Positions 11,387 to 18,528 of a stretch of DNA of 44,970 nucleotides are shown here, piece by piece. The DNA is taken from positions 1 to 44,970 of the forward strand of contig JAECRT010000007.1 of NCBI GenBank assembly GCA_016000085.1. The letters are read 5' to 3'. The notes beneath the pieces were generated by a model. It saw only the letters and a program-made list of their open reading frames with translations. It had not been told where the DNA came from and made no database searches. This stretch comes from Sphingomonadaceae bacterium. GTDB lineage: Bacteria > Pseudomonadota > Alphaproteobacteria > Sphingomonadales > Sphingomonadaceae. How positions within the stretch are numbered: the stretch's first letter is position 1; the number at the start of each line of letters is the position of its first letter. The position numbers were made by a program, and so were the translations under genes.

Positions 11387-12510
11387 TACCGTTTCTCGTG
11401 GTTCGCCGCGATCGCCTTGGCAACGGCCTGCATCAGCGCCCAGCGCTCCGGGATCGACACGGTGGTCGACCCGATCATCACCGCAACCGCATAGCTGGTG
11501 CCATCTGGCGCGGTCATGATGCCGATATCGTTGAAGCCGGTGGAGCGCGGCGCCAGATCTTGCCCTGTGCCGGTCTTGTGGAGGTAGGACCAGCCAGCAG
11601 GCACGCCGCCCTTGATCCGTTGCGGCCCGGTCTTGGCTTCCTCCATAATGTTGAGCAGCAGGCGAGACGAAGCAGAGGAGAGCATGTCACCCTCCTTCAG
11701 CTTTGCCAGCGCAGCGACGATCGATGCGGGGGCCGCGCCGTCTGGCGGATTGGCGAGGTAGTTGTCGAGCGCCTTCACGCGCGCCGCCATGGGCAGCTTT
11801 GCGCGGGCGGCGTAGAAATTGCGGCCGATCGAATAATCCTGTCGCCAGTCCAGTCCCGCCGTCGCCGATTGCAGCAGCCGCTCGCCCGGACCGAAGCGAA
11901 TATCCTTGATCATCCGCCGCGCCAGATAGCTGCGCACCGCTTCCGGCCCGCCGACGGCGCGCAACAGGGCGTCGTTCGCGGTGTTGTCGCTCTGCGTCAT
12001 GGCGCGGCGCATCAGGTCGGCATAGCTGGTCGTCCAGCCGCTCGACCCCACCATGGCGGCGGTCGGCTGGTGGAACAGGGTCAGGTCGTTGCGGGTGATG
12101 GTGGTCGTGTCGGCCAGGCGCAGCTTGCCGCGATCCACCGCGTCGAGGAACGACATCGACACCCAGAGTTTCGATACGCTTTGCTGCGGAAACAGGGCGT
12201 TGCCGTTCCACGCGACAGTCCAGTCCGCGCCGATCCGCCGGACGGCAATGCCGACCCTGCCGTTGAAGCTTTGACCCAGATTGCGCACGACGCTGACCAG
12301 CGCTGGCGAGGGGGCTTCGCGCTGATCGATGTCGCGATAGGGCTGAGGCGGGTTGGCGACCGGACGGATCGGCCATGTATTGGTGGTGGGCTGAACCGTC
12401 TGCGGCGCGGCCCTTGCGGGTGGTGGTTGGGGCGCGCTGACACAGGCCGATAGGGCCGTCATCGCCAATATGAGGCGCGCGGCGCCGCCCCGGTTTGTCT
12501 TCGCAGTCAT
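11386..12510 (-). CDS. Class A beta-lactamase-like serine hydrolase, predicted lipoprotein
   Basis: A 374-residue exported protein. A signal ending LSAC (Cys near 23) suggests lipid attachment, followed by a proline-rich linker. The catalytic set of the serine beta-lactamase fold is present: SVSK (Ser about 111, Lys 114), SDN (174-176) and KTG (312-314). A Glu in GPGERLLQ sits 36 residues after the Ser of SDN, the same spacing as Glu166 in class A enzymes, with Gln in place of Asn170. The loop after it is about 34 residues longer than usual. Starts at 12531 (MKSAGIL) and 12510 (MTAKTNRGG) are both possible; the latter has GGGG six bases upstream. It may be a beta-lactamase or a cell-wall peptidase. 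Confidence 0.82.
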   Translation of the reverse strand: MTAKTNRGGAARLILAMTALSACVSAPQPPPARAAPQTVQPTTNTWPIRPVANPPQPYRDIDQREAPSPALVSVVRNLGQSFNGRVGIAVRRIGADWTVAWNGNALFPQQSVSKLWVSMSFLDAVDRGKLRLADTTTITRNDLTLFHQPTAAMVGSSGWTTSYADLMRRAMTQSDNTANDALLRAVGGPEAVRSYLARRMIKDIRFGPGERLLQSATAGLDWRQDYSIGRNFYAARAKLPMAARVKALDNYLANPPDGAAPASIVAALAKLKEGDMLSSASSRLLLNIMEEAKTGPQRIKGGVPAGWSYLHKTGTGQDLAPRSTGFNDIGIMTAPDGTSYAVAVMIGSTTVSIPERWALMQAVAKAIAANHEKR

Positions 12511-12607
12511 CAATATCCCCGCACTCTTCATTCACCCTTAGGGATCGCCAGGGCTTTTCCGGGCAAGGCCAATGCGACGAATGATTCCACATTTGCGATG
12601 TAAGGAA

Positions 12608-12664
12608 GCTGAACGGTGCAACCATCTGAATGTGCGAGCTGATCCGCTCAGTTGCGGTTCAGCG
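12608..12664. repeat. Imperfect inverted repeat between divergent genes
   Basis: GCTGAACGGTGCAAC (12608-12622) and GTTGCGGTTCAGC (12651-12663) form a near-perfect inverted repeat with a 28-base spacer. It lies between the beta-lactamase-like gene and the alpha/beta hydrolase, ending about 20 bp before the latter. It could be an operator for either gene or an RNA hairpin in the hydrolase leader. Confidence 0.4.
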
Positions 12665-12700
12665 ACGGGCGGGCAATAGCGCATGATGGGAAATGAAGGC

Positions 12701-13531
12701 ATGAACAGGCGCGCGCTGCTGTCGGGCGGATTGGCAGGGGCGCTGACGCTGGGCGCGCCGTTGTGGGCGGCGGCGCCCTTTGCGTCGCGGCGGATCGCGG
12801 TGAATGTGCGCGGGACGGGGCGCGACGTGGTGTTGATTCCGGGGCTGGCCAGTGGTCCGGGCATCTGGAATGGGGTGTTGGCCGCGTTGCCGACCTATCG
12901 GTTTCACCTGATCCATGTGCGCGGCTTTGCCGGGTTGAGCGCGGATGCCAATGCCAGCGGGCCGTTGGTCCAGCCGGTCGCGGACGAAATCGCGCGCTAT
13001 GTCGGGGCGGCGAAGCTCTCGCGGCCTGCGATCGTGGGGCATAGCATGGGCGGCACATTGGCGATGCTGCTGGGCCTGAAGGCAGCGGCGAGCCGGATCA
13101 TGGTGGTCGACATGCTCCCCGCGGGGGCAGCCATGGTCGGCGGGACGGCGAGTGGTCTGGGCTTTCTGGCGGATCAACTGGGCGGCTATCTGACCGGTAC
13201 GCTCGCGGGGCGGCGCTATCTGGCCCAGATGGTGGCGCAAACGCCGGGGGCGAAGGGCAGTGATCCCGAAGTCATCGCCAACGCCCTGCGCGATCTGGCG
13301 AATATCGACCTTGGGCCGCAACTGCCGCGCCTCGCGGCACCGCTGGAGGTGGTCTATGCCGTCGGCGCGGATGCCGCGCAGGCGAGCGCGATTACCAGCC
13401 GTTTTCGTGCGGATTATGCAGGCAAGAAAGGTACGCTGCTCAAGGCGATCGGTCCCAGTGGCCATATGGTGATGGCCGATCAGCCGACGCGGTTCAACGC
13501 GGCGTTAGGGGATTTTCTCAAGGGTATTTGA
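12701..13531 (+). CDS. Alpha/beta hydrolase with Tat-like signal
   Basis: A 276-residue alpha/beta hydrolase. The N-terminus MNRRALLSGGLAGALTLGAP has a twin-arginine pair before a hydrophobic stretch, pointing to Tat export. The fold shows the oxyanion region VLIPGLASGPGIWNG, the nucleophile elbow GHSMGGT (Ser about 115) and a late histidine in GPSGHMVMADQP. The substrate is not predictable. An in-frame ATG pair at 12683 gives six more residues; 12701 is chosen because it places RR right at the signal start. The stop codon overlaps the FNR-type box at 13528-13541. Confidence 0.85.
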   Translation: MNRRALLSGGLAGALTLGAPLWAAAPFASRRIAVNVRGTGRDVVLIPGLASGPGIWNGVLAALPTYRFHLIHVRGFAGLSADANASGPLVQPVADEIARYVGAAKLSRPAIVGHSMGGTLAMLLGLKAAASRIMVVDMLPAGAAMVGGTASGLGFLADQLGGYLTGTLAGRRYLAQMVAQTPGAKGSDPEVIANALRDLANIDLGPQLPRLAAPLEVVYAVGADAAQASAITSRFRADYAGKKGTLLKAIGPSGHMVMADQPTRFNAALGDFLKGI

Positions 13532-13541
13532 CGCGGGTCAA
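13528..13541. promoter_or_regulatory. Second FNR/FixK-type box
   Basis: TTGAC-GCGG-GTCAA is a perfect palindrome with the same half-sites as the box before ccoN. It covers the stop codon of the alpha/beta hydrolase. The next protein-coding gene on the plus strand is about 5 kb away, so the box does not obviously serve a protein gene. It lies about 40 bp before a short stretch ending in a strong terminator. Confidence 0.55.
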
Positions 13542-13575
13542 AGCGGGCGTGGCGGGAACATGCGAACAGGATGAT

Positions 13576-13650
13576 CCCGGACGTGCTTTCAGCGCATCCC
13601 TCCTCTAGACTCAGGCGCGGCGCTGTATCCCAGCGACCGCGCCGCTTTTT
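13576..13650 (+). ncRNA. Candidate FNR-controlled small RNA with anti-SD motif
   Basis: If the box at 13528-13541 acts at -41.5, transcription would start near 13576 and give an RNA of about 75 nt. It contains the unpaired C-rich stretch ATCCCTCCTCTAGA (13606 region), complementary to GAGGAGGG ribosome sites, then the terminator at 13614-13649. C-rich anti-SD loops plus a terminator are typical of several alphaproteobacterial trans-acting sRNAs. I see no clear -10 element, and the stretch could simply be the 3' end of the hydrolase mRNA. Confidence 0.4.
13614..13649 (+). terminator. Strong rho-independent terminator
   Basis: GGCGCGGCGCTG (13614-13625) pairs with CAGCG-A-CCGCGCC (13631-13643) with one bulged A and a 5-base loop, followed by GCTTTTTG. 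The T-run exists only on the plus strand, so it ends plus-strand transcripts (the hydrolase, the candidate sRNA, or both) just before the nadB stop codon. Confidence 0.85.
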
Positions 13651-13651
13651 G

Positions 13652-15256
13652 TCAGGGCGACAGCACAGTGTCGATCGCGTCCGGCAGCATATCGAGATAA
13701 TCGAGCGTATAGTGCAGTCCGCGGCTTTCCTTGCGATGGAGCGCCGACCGGACGACCAGGCGCGCCACTTCGAGCAGGTTGCGCAATTCGATGAGGTCGG
13801 GCGTTACCCGGAAATTGCCGTAATAATCGTCGACTTCCCGCGCCAGCAGATCGATGCGGTGCTGGGCGCGTTCGAGCCGCTTGGTGGTGCGGACGATGCC
13901 CACATAGTCCCACATGAAGCGGCGGATTTCCTTCCAGTTATGCTGGACGATGACTTCCTCGTCGCCGTTGGTGACGCGGCTTTCATCCCATGGCCGGATC
14001 GGCGGGGGAAGCGGCAGACTGTCCCAGTGCGCGCGGATATGTTGCGCCGCTGCTTCGCCGAAGACGAAACATTCGAGCAGGCTGTTCGAGGCCAACCGGT
14101 TCGCGCCGTGCAGGCCGCTTTCGGTGACTTCGCCCGCCGCATACAGGCCGGGCAGGTCGGTGCGACCATCCAGATCGATGATGACGCCGCCGCAGGTATA
14201 ATGTTGTGCGGGGACGACCGGGATCGGCTCTTTCGTGATGTCGATGTCCAGATCGAGCAGCCGGGCATAGATGGTCGGGAAGTGATGCTTCACGAACTCG
14301 GGCTCTTTGTGGCTGATGTCGAGATGGACATAATCCAGGCCGAGCCGCTTGATTTCATGATCGATCGCGCGGGCCACGATGTCGCGTGGGGCCAGTTCCT
14401 CGCGCGGGTCGAAGCGGGGCATGAAGCGCTCGCCGCCGCCTGGCACGCCGGGGGGGAGTTTGAGATGGCCGCCTTCGCCGCGTACCGCTTCGGTAATCAG
14501 GAAATTCTTGACCTCCAGATTGTAGAGGCAGGTCGGGTGGAACTGGTTCATTTCCATGTTCGACACGCGGCAGCCCGCACGCCAAGCCATGGCGATGCCG
14601 TCGCCGGTCGCGCCGCGCGGGGCGGTGGAGAAGAGATAGGTACGGCCCGCGCCGCCGGTGCACAGGATCGTCGCGCGGCCAAGCAGCGCGTCGACATGCT
14701 TGGTTTTCTTGTTGAAGGCATAGACGCCCCAGACATGGCCGTCGCCCGAATAGCGCTCGCCATGGCGGCTGGTGATCAGGTCGAGCGCGACCATATCCTC
14801 GACCAGGGTGATATTGGGATTGGCGCGTGCGGCCTTGAGCAGGGCGACCTGCACCGCATGGCCGGTGGCGTCGTCGACATGGACGATGCGGCGGTGGCTA
14901 TGCCCGCCCTCGCGGGTCAGATGCCAGCGGTCGCCAAAATCCTCGCCTGCGTTGAACGGCACGCCCAGCGCGGCGAGGCGGTCGATGGCGGCGGGGGCTT
15001 CGGAGACAACGAATTCGACCGTGGCCCGATCGTTAAGACCAGCGCCCGCGACCATCGTGTCATCGACATGCGCCTGAAAACTGTCGCCTGCGTCGAGGAC
15101 GGCGGCAATGCCGCCCTGCGCCCAGTTGGTCGAGCCGCCGTCGAGCGCGCCCTTGGCCAGCACCACGACCTTGCGGTCCTGCGCCAGGTTGATGGCGGCC
15201 GTCAGCCCCGCCGCGCCGGAGCCGATGATGATGACGTCATGGGTGGTCGTGGGCAT
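13652..15256 (-). CDS. nadB: L-aspartate oxidase
   Basis: A 534-residue flavoprotein that oxidises L-aspartate to iminoaspartate, the first step of de novo NAD synthesis. The FAD-binding start is DVIIIGSGAAGLTAAINLAQ, followed by STNWAQGGIAAVLD, the His/Arg-rich substrate segment REGGHSHRRIVHVDD and the late FAD motif GLHGANRLASNSLLECFVFG. These and the length match NadB and not the succinate dehydrogenase flavoprotein, which shares the fold. nadA and nadC are not adjacent. About 30 bp separate its start from the upstream ABC ATPase stop, so the two may be co-transcribed. Confidence 0.95.
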   Translation of the reverse strand: MPTTTHDVIIIGSGAAGLTAAINLAQDRKVVVLAKGALDGGSTNWAQGGIAAVLDAGDSFQAHVDDTMVAGAGLNDRATVEFVVSEAPAAIDRLAALGVPFNAGEDFGDRWHLTREGGHSHRRIVHVDDATGHAVQVALLKAARANPNITLVEDMVALDLITSRHGERYSGDGHVWGVYAFNKKTKHVDALLGRATILCTGGAGRTYLFSTAPRGATGDGIAMAWRAGCRVSNMEMNQFHPTCLYNLEVKNFLITEAVRGEGGHLKLPPGVPGGGERFMPRFDPREELAPRDIVARAIDHEIKRLGLDYVHLDISHKEPEFVKHHFPTIYARLLDLDIDITKEPIPVVPAQHYTCGGVIIDLDGRTDLPGLYAAGEVTESGLHGANRLASNSLLECFVFGEAAAQHIRAHWDSLPLPPPIRPWDESRVTNGDEEVIVQHNWKEIRRFMWDYVGIVRTTKRLERAQHRIDLLAREVDDYYGNFRVTPDLIELRNLLEVARLVVRSALHRKESRGLHYTLDYLDMLPDAIDTVLSP

Positions 15257-15287
15257 GTATTACCCTTTATTATCAGATATTAAAGAA

Positions 15288-16220
15288 TCAGGCTGCCGCC
15301 GTCAGGTTGAGGAAGACATCCTCCAGATCGGGATCGCGGGTGACGACGTCGACGATGGCGAGGCCGCTGGCCTGCACGGCGCTGAGCACCTGACCGGCAT
15401 TGGCGCGGTCCTTCAGATAGGTGATGGTCAGCGTGCGGTCGCCCGACAGTTCGACCTTTTCGAAGCATGGCGCGTCCGGCGCGACGGTGATGTCGCGATC
15501 AACAGTCACCTGCACCACTTTTTCCTGCGCCATGGCGAGCAGTTCGCGAGTCGGCTTGTCGGTGATGACCCGGCCATGGTTGATGATGCCGATGCGGTCG
15601 CACAGTTCTTCGGCTTCTTCGAGATAGTGGGTCGTCAGCACGATCGTCACACCCAGCGCGTTCAATTCGCGCACATAGGCCCAGAGTTGCTGGCGCAATT
15701 GCACGTCGACGCCCGCGGTCGGTTCGTCCAGCACCAAAATCGGGGGCGAATGGACCATCGCCTTGGCCACCAGCAAACGGCGCTTCATGCCGCCCGACAG
15801 CGTACGGGCATAGGCGTTCGCCTTGTCCTCCAGATGGACGGCGCGCAGCAATTCCATCGAGCGGCGCTTGTCCTTTGGCACGCCATAGAAGCCGGCGGTA
15901 TTTTCCAGCGTCTCATACGGGGTGAAGAAGGGGTCGAAGACGATTTCCTGCGGCACGATGCCAATGCTGTTCTTGGCATTGCGGGGATTGGCTTCGATGT
16001 CGAAGCCCCAGATGCTGACGTCGCCCGCCGTCTTGTTCACCATCCCCGCCAATATGTTGATCGTGGTCGACTTGCCCGCGCCGTTCGGCCCCAGCAGGCC
16101 GTAAATCTGCCCGCGCGGGATCGTCAGGTTGATCCCGTCGAGCGCGCGTTTGCCACCCTTGTAGACCTTGGTGAGGTTGCGGATTTCGATTGCGGGCGTG
16201 GATGCGGGGGTATCGGTCAT
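15288..16220 (-). CDS. ABC-2 type transporter ATP-binding protein
   Basis: A 310-residue ABC ATPase. Walker A is GPNGAGKST (about 44-52), the signature LSGGMKRRLLVAKAM lies near 143, and Walker B with the D-loop is ILVLDEPTAGVD near 163; the switch histidine is in VLTTHYLEEAEEL. The C-terminal 80 residues form the extension usual in DrrA/YadG-type exporters. No membrane permease gene is adjacent on either side, so its partner must be elsewhere. The substrate is unknown. Confidence 0.9.
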   Translation of the reverse strand: MTDTPASTPAIEIRNLTKVYKGGKRALDGINLTIPRGQIYGLLGPNGAGKSTTINILAGMVNKTAGDVSIWGFDIEANPRNAKNSIGIVPQEIVFDPFFTPYETLENTAGFYGVPKDKRRSMELLRAVHLEDKANAYARTLSGGMKRRLLVAKAMVHSPPILVLDEPTAGVDVQLRQQLWAYVRELNALGVTIVLTTHYLEEAEELCDRIGIINHGRVITDKPTRELLAMAQEKVVQVTVDRDITVAPDAPCFEKVELSGDRTLTITYLKDRANAGQVLSAVQASGLAIVDVVTRDPDLEDVFLNLTAAA

Positions 16221-16263
16221 GGTCGCCTATAGTGGGGACGGGACGGGGCGAAGGGAAGGGGGA

Positions 16264-17217
16264 TCAGAACTGGTCGGCAATGTCCATCAGGCCCAGCAGC
16301 TTTTTGGGCGCGACCTGTAGCCAGCTGGCGCGCAGCCGTCCGGCAATATGATCCCAGTCGGTATCGCCCAGATCGAGCCGGATGCCGACCCATTCGTCGC
16401 CGAAATAGGCGGGCCGGTAATAGCGTTCCGCGTCGCTCTCGATCAGCATCGCCTGTTCATCGGGCGCGGTCGCCTTGACGAGCAGGGCAGTAATGCCGTC
16501 GCCATGGTGATTGCGGGTGAAATAGGCGAATTTCTTGCCCTTCACGATGCCGAAGCAGGGCATGCCGTGCGAGACGATCTCGTCCGCCTGCGGCAAGGCG
16601 AGCGCGGCTTCGCGCACCTGATTGAGCAGCCAGTCGGGATGGCGTTCGCGGCCGACAAATTCGGCCAGCGTGCGGGAATACAACTGATGTTCGGCGATCA
16701 GGATACGCGCGGCGAGGCTGTCGGGCGTGTCGCCGGGCAGGATGGCCACCGGCGTCTGCGCCAGCACCGGGCCGTCGTCCAGTTCGGCCGTGACGACATG
16801 GACCGAGCAGCCGGCATGGCTGTCGCCCGCGTCGATCGCGCGTTGATGTGTGTCCAGCCCCTTGTAGAGCGGCAGCAGGCTGGGGTGGATGTTGAGCATC
16901 CGGTTGTCCCAACCGGCGACAAATTCGGGCGACAGGAGCCGCATATAGCCCGCCAGCGCGACGAAATGCGCGCCAGCGCGGCGTAGCTGCGCATCGATGA
17001 TCTGGTCGAACTCGGCGCGCTTCAAGCCTTTATGGCTGTGGGCGAAGGTCGGGATGCCTTCGGCGGCAGCGAGCGTCAGTCCGGCGGCGTCTGGATCGTT
17101 GGCGGCGACCAGCACGATCTCATAAGGGCAGTCGGCGGCCTTTGCTGCGTAGAGCAGGGCCGCCATATTGGAGCCACGGCCGGAAATCAGGACCGCTACT
17201 TTTGCCTTGGCCATCAT
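16264..17217 (-). CDS. purN: Phosphoribosylglycinamide formyltransferase fused to a YjbR/MmcQ-like domain
   Basis: A 317-residue protein, about 110 residues longer than a usual PurN. Residues 1-190 are the formyltransferase: GRGSNMAALL binds phosphate, NIHPSLLPLYKG holds the catalytic Asn-His (His about 111), and TAELDDGPVL holds the catalytic Asp. It adds the third carbon of the purine ring using 10-formyl-THF. Residues 193-317 (HGMPCFGIVKGKKFAYFT, then YYRPAYFGDEWVGIRLDLG, ending APKKLL) look like a YjbR/MmcQ domain, a CyaY-like fold of unknown function. The frame is continuous, so this is a true fusion. It lies downstream of purM, with a REP-like element between. Confidence 0.9.
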   Translation of the reverse strand: MMAKAKVAVLISGRGSNMAALLYAAKAADCPYEIVLVAANDPDAAGLTLAAAEGIPTFAHSHKGLKRAEFDQIIDAQLRRAGAHFVALAGYMRLLSPEFVAGWDNRMLNIHPSLLPLYKGLDTHQRAIDAGDSHAGCSVHVVTAELDDGPVLAQTPVAILPGDTPDSLAARILIAEHQLYSRTLAEFVGRERHPDWLLNQVREAALALPQADEIVSHGMPCFGIVKGKKFAYFTRNHHGDGITALLVKATAPDEQAMLIESDAERYYRPAYFGDEWVGIRLDLGDTDWDHIAGRLRASWLQVAPKKLLGLMDIADQF

Positions 17218-17224
17218 CCTAACT

Positions 17225-17301
17225 CCGTTCGGGCTGAGCCTGTCGAAGCCCTGCTCTGTACTTCAAGAAGAACGGCCCTTCGACAAGCTCAGGGCGAACG
17301 G
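17225..17301. repeat. REP-like inverted repeat between purM and purN
   Basis: Two 27-bp arms, CCGTTCGGGCTGAGCCTGTC (continuing GAAGCCC; 17225-17251) and GCCCTTCGACAAGCTCAGGG (continuing CGAACGG; 17275-17301), are near-perfect reverse complements with a 23-base spacer. This 'GTTCGCCCTGAGC..TGTCGAAG' family occurs in many copies in sphingomonads and other proteobacteria. It sits in the middle of the purM-purN unit and may form a strong hairpin that lowers purN relative to purM. Confidence 0.8.
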
Positions 17302-17308
17302 GTGGATT

Positions 17309-18403
17309 TCAGCCCAGATGCGTGGCCGACCAGTCGGCCTGCGCGCTCCAGGTTTCGACGCTGCCCTTGACGGTGCAGCCCTTGTCGCCCGCTTCGACCG
17401 TGCCGATCCGGTAGACTGTTTCGCCCGCGTCGGTCAGCGCCTTGGTCACGCCCGCTACATGGGTTTCGTCCACCGCCAGCACCATGCCGACGCCGCAATT
17501 GAAGGTGCGGGCCATTTCTTCCGGTTCGATATGGCCCTGCGCCTGAAGGAAGGCCATCAGCCGGGGCTGTTCCCAGCTATCGGCATCCACGACCGCATGG
17601 CAACCGTCGGGCAGGACGCGGGGAATATTTTCCAGCAGGCCGCCGCCGGTGATGTGCGCCAGCGCATTGACCATGCCCGCGCGCACCAGCGGCAACAGGC
17701 TTTTCACATAGATGCGGGTCGGCGCCATCAGCGCGTCGATCAACAGCACTTCATTGTCGAAGATGGCGGGACGGTCGAGTTTCCAGCCTTTGTCCGTGGC
17801 CAGGCGGCGGACCAGCGAAAAGCCGTTGGAGTGGACGCCCGACGAGGCGAGGCCGATCAGCACGTCGCCTGCCTTCACCCGGTTGCCGGTCAGCGCCTTG
17901 GAGCGTTCGACCGCACCGACGCAGAAACCGGCCAGATCATAGTCGCCCGGCGCATACATGCCCGGCATTTCGGCAGTTTCCCCGCCGATCAGCGCGCAGC
18001 CCGCCATCCGGCACCCTTCTGCGATGCCCGCGATCACGCGCTCGGCGACGCCGCTTTCCAGCTTGCCGGTGGCGTAATAGTCGAGGAAAAACAAAGGTTC
18101 GGCGCCCTGCACGATCAGGTCGTTGGCGCACATGGCAACAAGGTCGATGCCCACGCCGTCATGCCGGTCATGGTCGATCGCCAGTTTCAGCTTCGTGCCG
18201 ACGCCGTCATTGGCCGCGACCAGCAGCGGATCGTCATAGCCGGCGGCCTTGAGATCAAAGAAGCCGCCAAAGCCGCCCAGTTCAGCGTCGGCGCCGGGGC
18301 GTCTGGTAGCCTTGGCCAGCGGGGCGATGGCGCGCACGAGCGCGTTACCGGCGGCGATATCGACGCCAGCCTTGGCGTAGCTGTAGGATTCGTTCTCACT
18401 CAT
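17309..18403 (-). CDS. purM: Phosphoribosylformylglycinamidine cyclo-ligase
   Basis: A 364-residue AIR synthetase, which closes the imidazole ring in step five of purine synthesis. Family motifs include [12 protein letters not shown] at the N-terminus, [42 protein letters not shown] and [16 protein letters not shown], then [13 protein letters not shown]. The ATG at 18403 fits the family; the open frame upstream runs into the divergent DUF2066 gene. purM precedes purN on the same strand, as in many bacteria, and is divergent from the DUF2066-hda unit. Confidence 0.96.
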   Translation of the reverse strand: MSENESYSYAKAGVDIAAGNALVRAIAPLAKATRRPGADAELGGFGGFFDLKAAGYDDPLLVAANDGVGTKLKLAIDHDRHDGVGIDLVAMCANDLIVQGAEPLFFLDYYATGKLESGVAERVIAGIAEGCRMAGCALIGGETAEMPGMYAPGDYDLAGFCVGAVERSKALTGNRVKAGDVLIGLASSGVHSNGFSLVRRLATDKGWKLDRPAIFDNEVLLIDALMAPTRIYVKSLLPLVRAGMVNALAHITGGGLLENIPRVLPDGCHAVVDADSWEQPRLMAFLQAQGHIEPEEMARTFNCGVGMVLAVDETHVAGVTKALTDAGETVYRIGTVEAGDKGCTVKGSVETWSAQADWSATHLG

Positions 18404-18438
18404 GGGGCAGCGCTCTACGGTCGAAACGGCAATATGTC

Positions 18439-18485
18439 GAGTTTCGCGCGGTCCAGCAGGAACGGAGGTGGGAATGAGTTTCGCG
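18439..18485. repeat. Direct repeat in the purM/DUF2066 divergent promoter region
   Basis: GAGTTTCGCG occurs twice (18439-18448 and 18476-18485), 37 bp start to start, in the 125-bp gap between divergent purM and the DUF2066 gene. Paired operator sites are possible, but chance is not excluded. Confidence 0.3.
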
Positions 18486-18528
18486 TTGGCGCTTGGCAGA
18501 TAGGGCAAATCCCGCCAAAAGGACGCCC

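Noticed and set aside
13571-15283. 570-residue open frame opposite nadB, running over the candidate sRNA
   Set aside because: No ribosome site, no domain, and shadow composition; nadB is certain.
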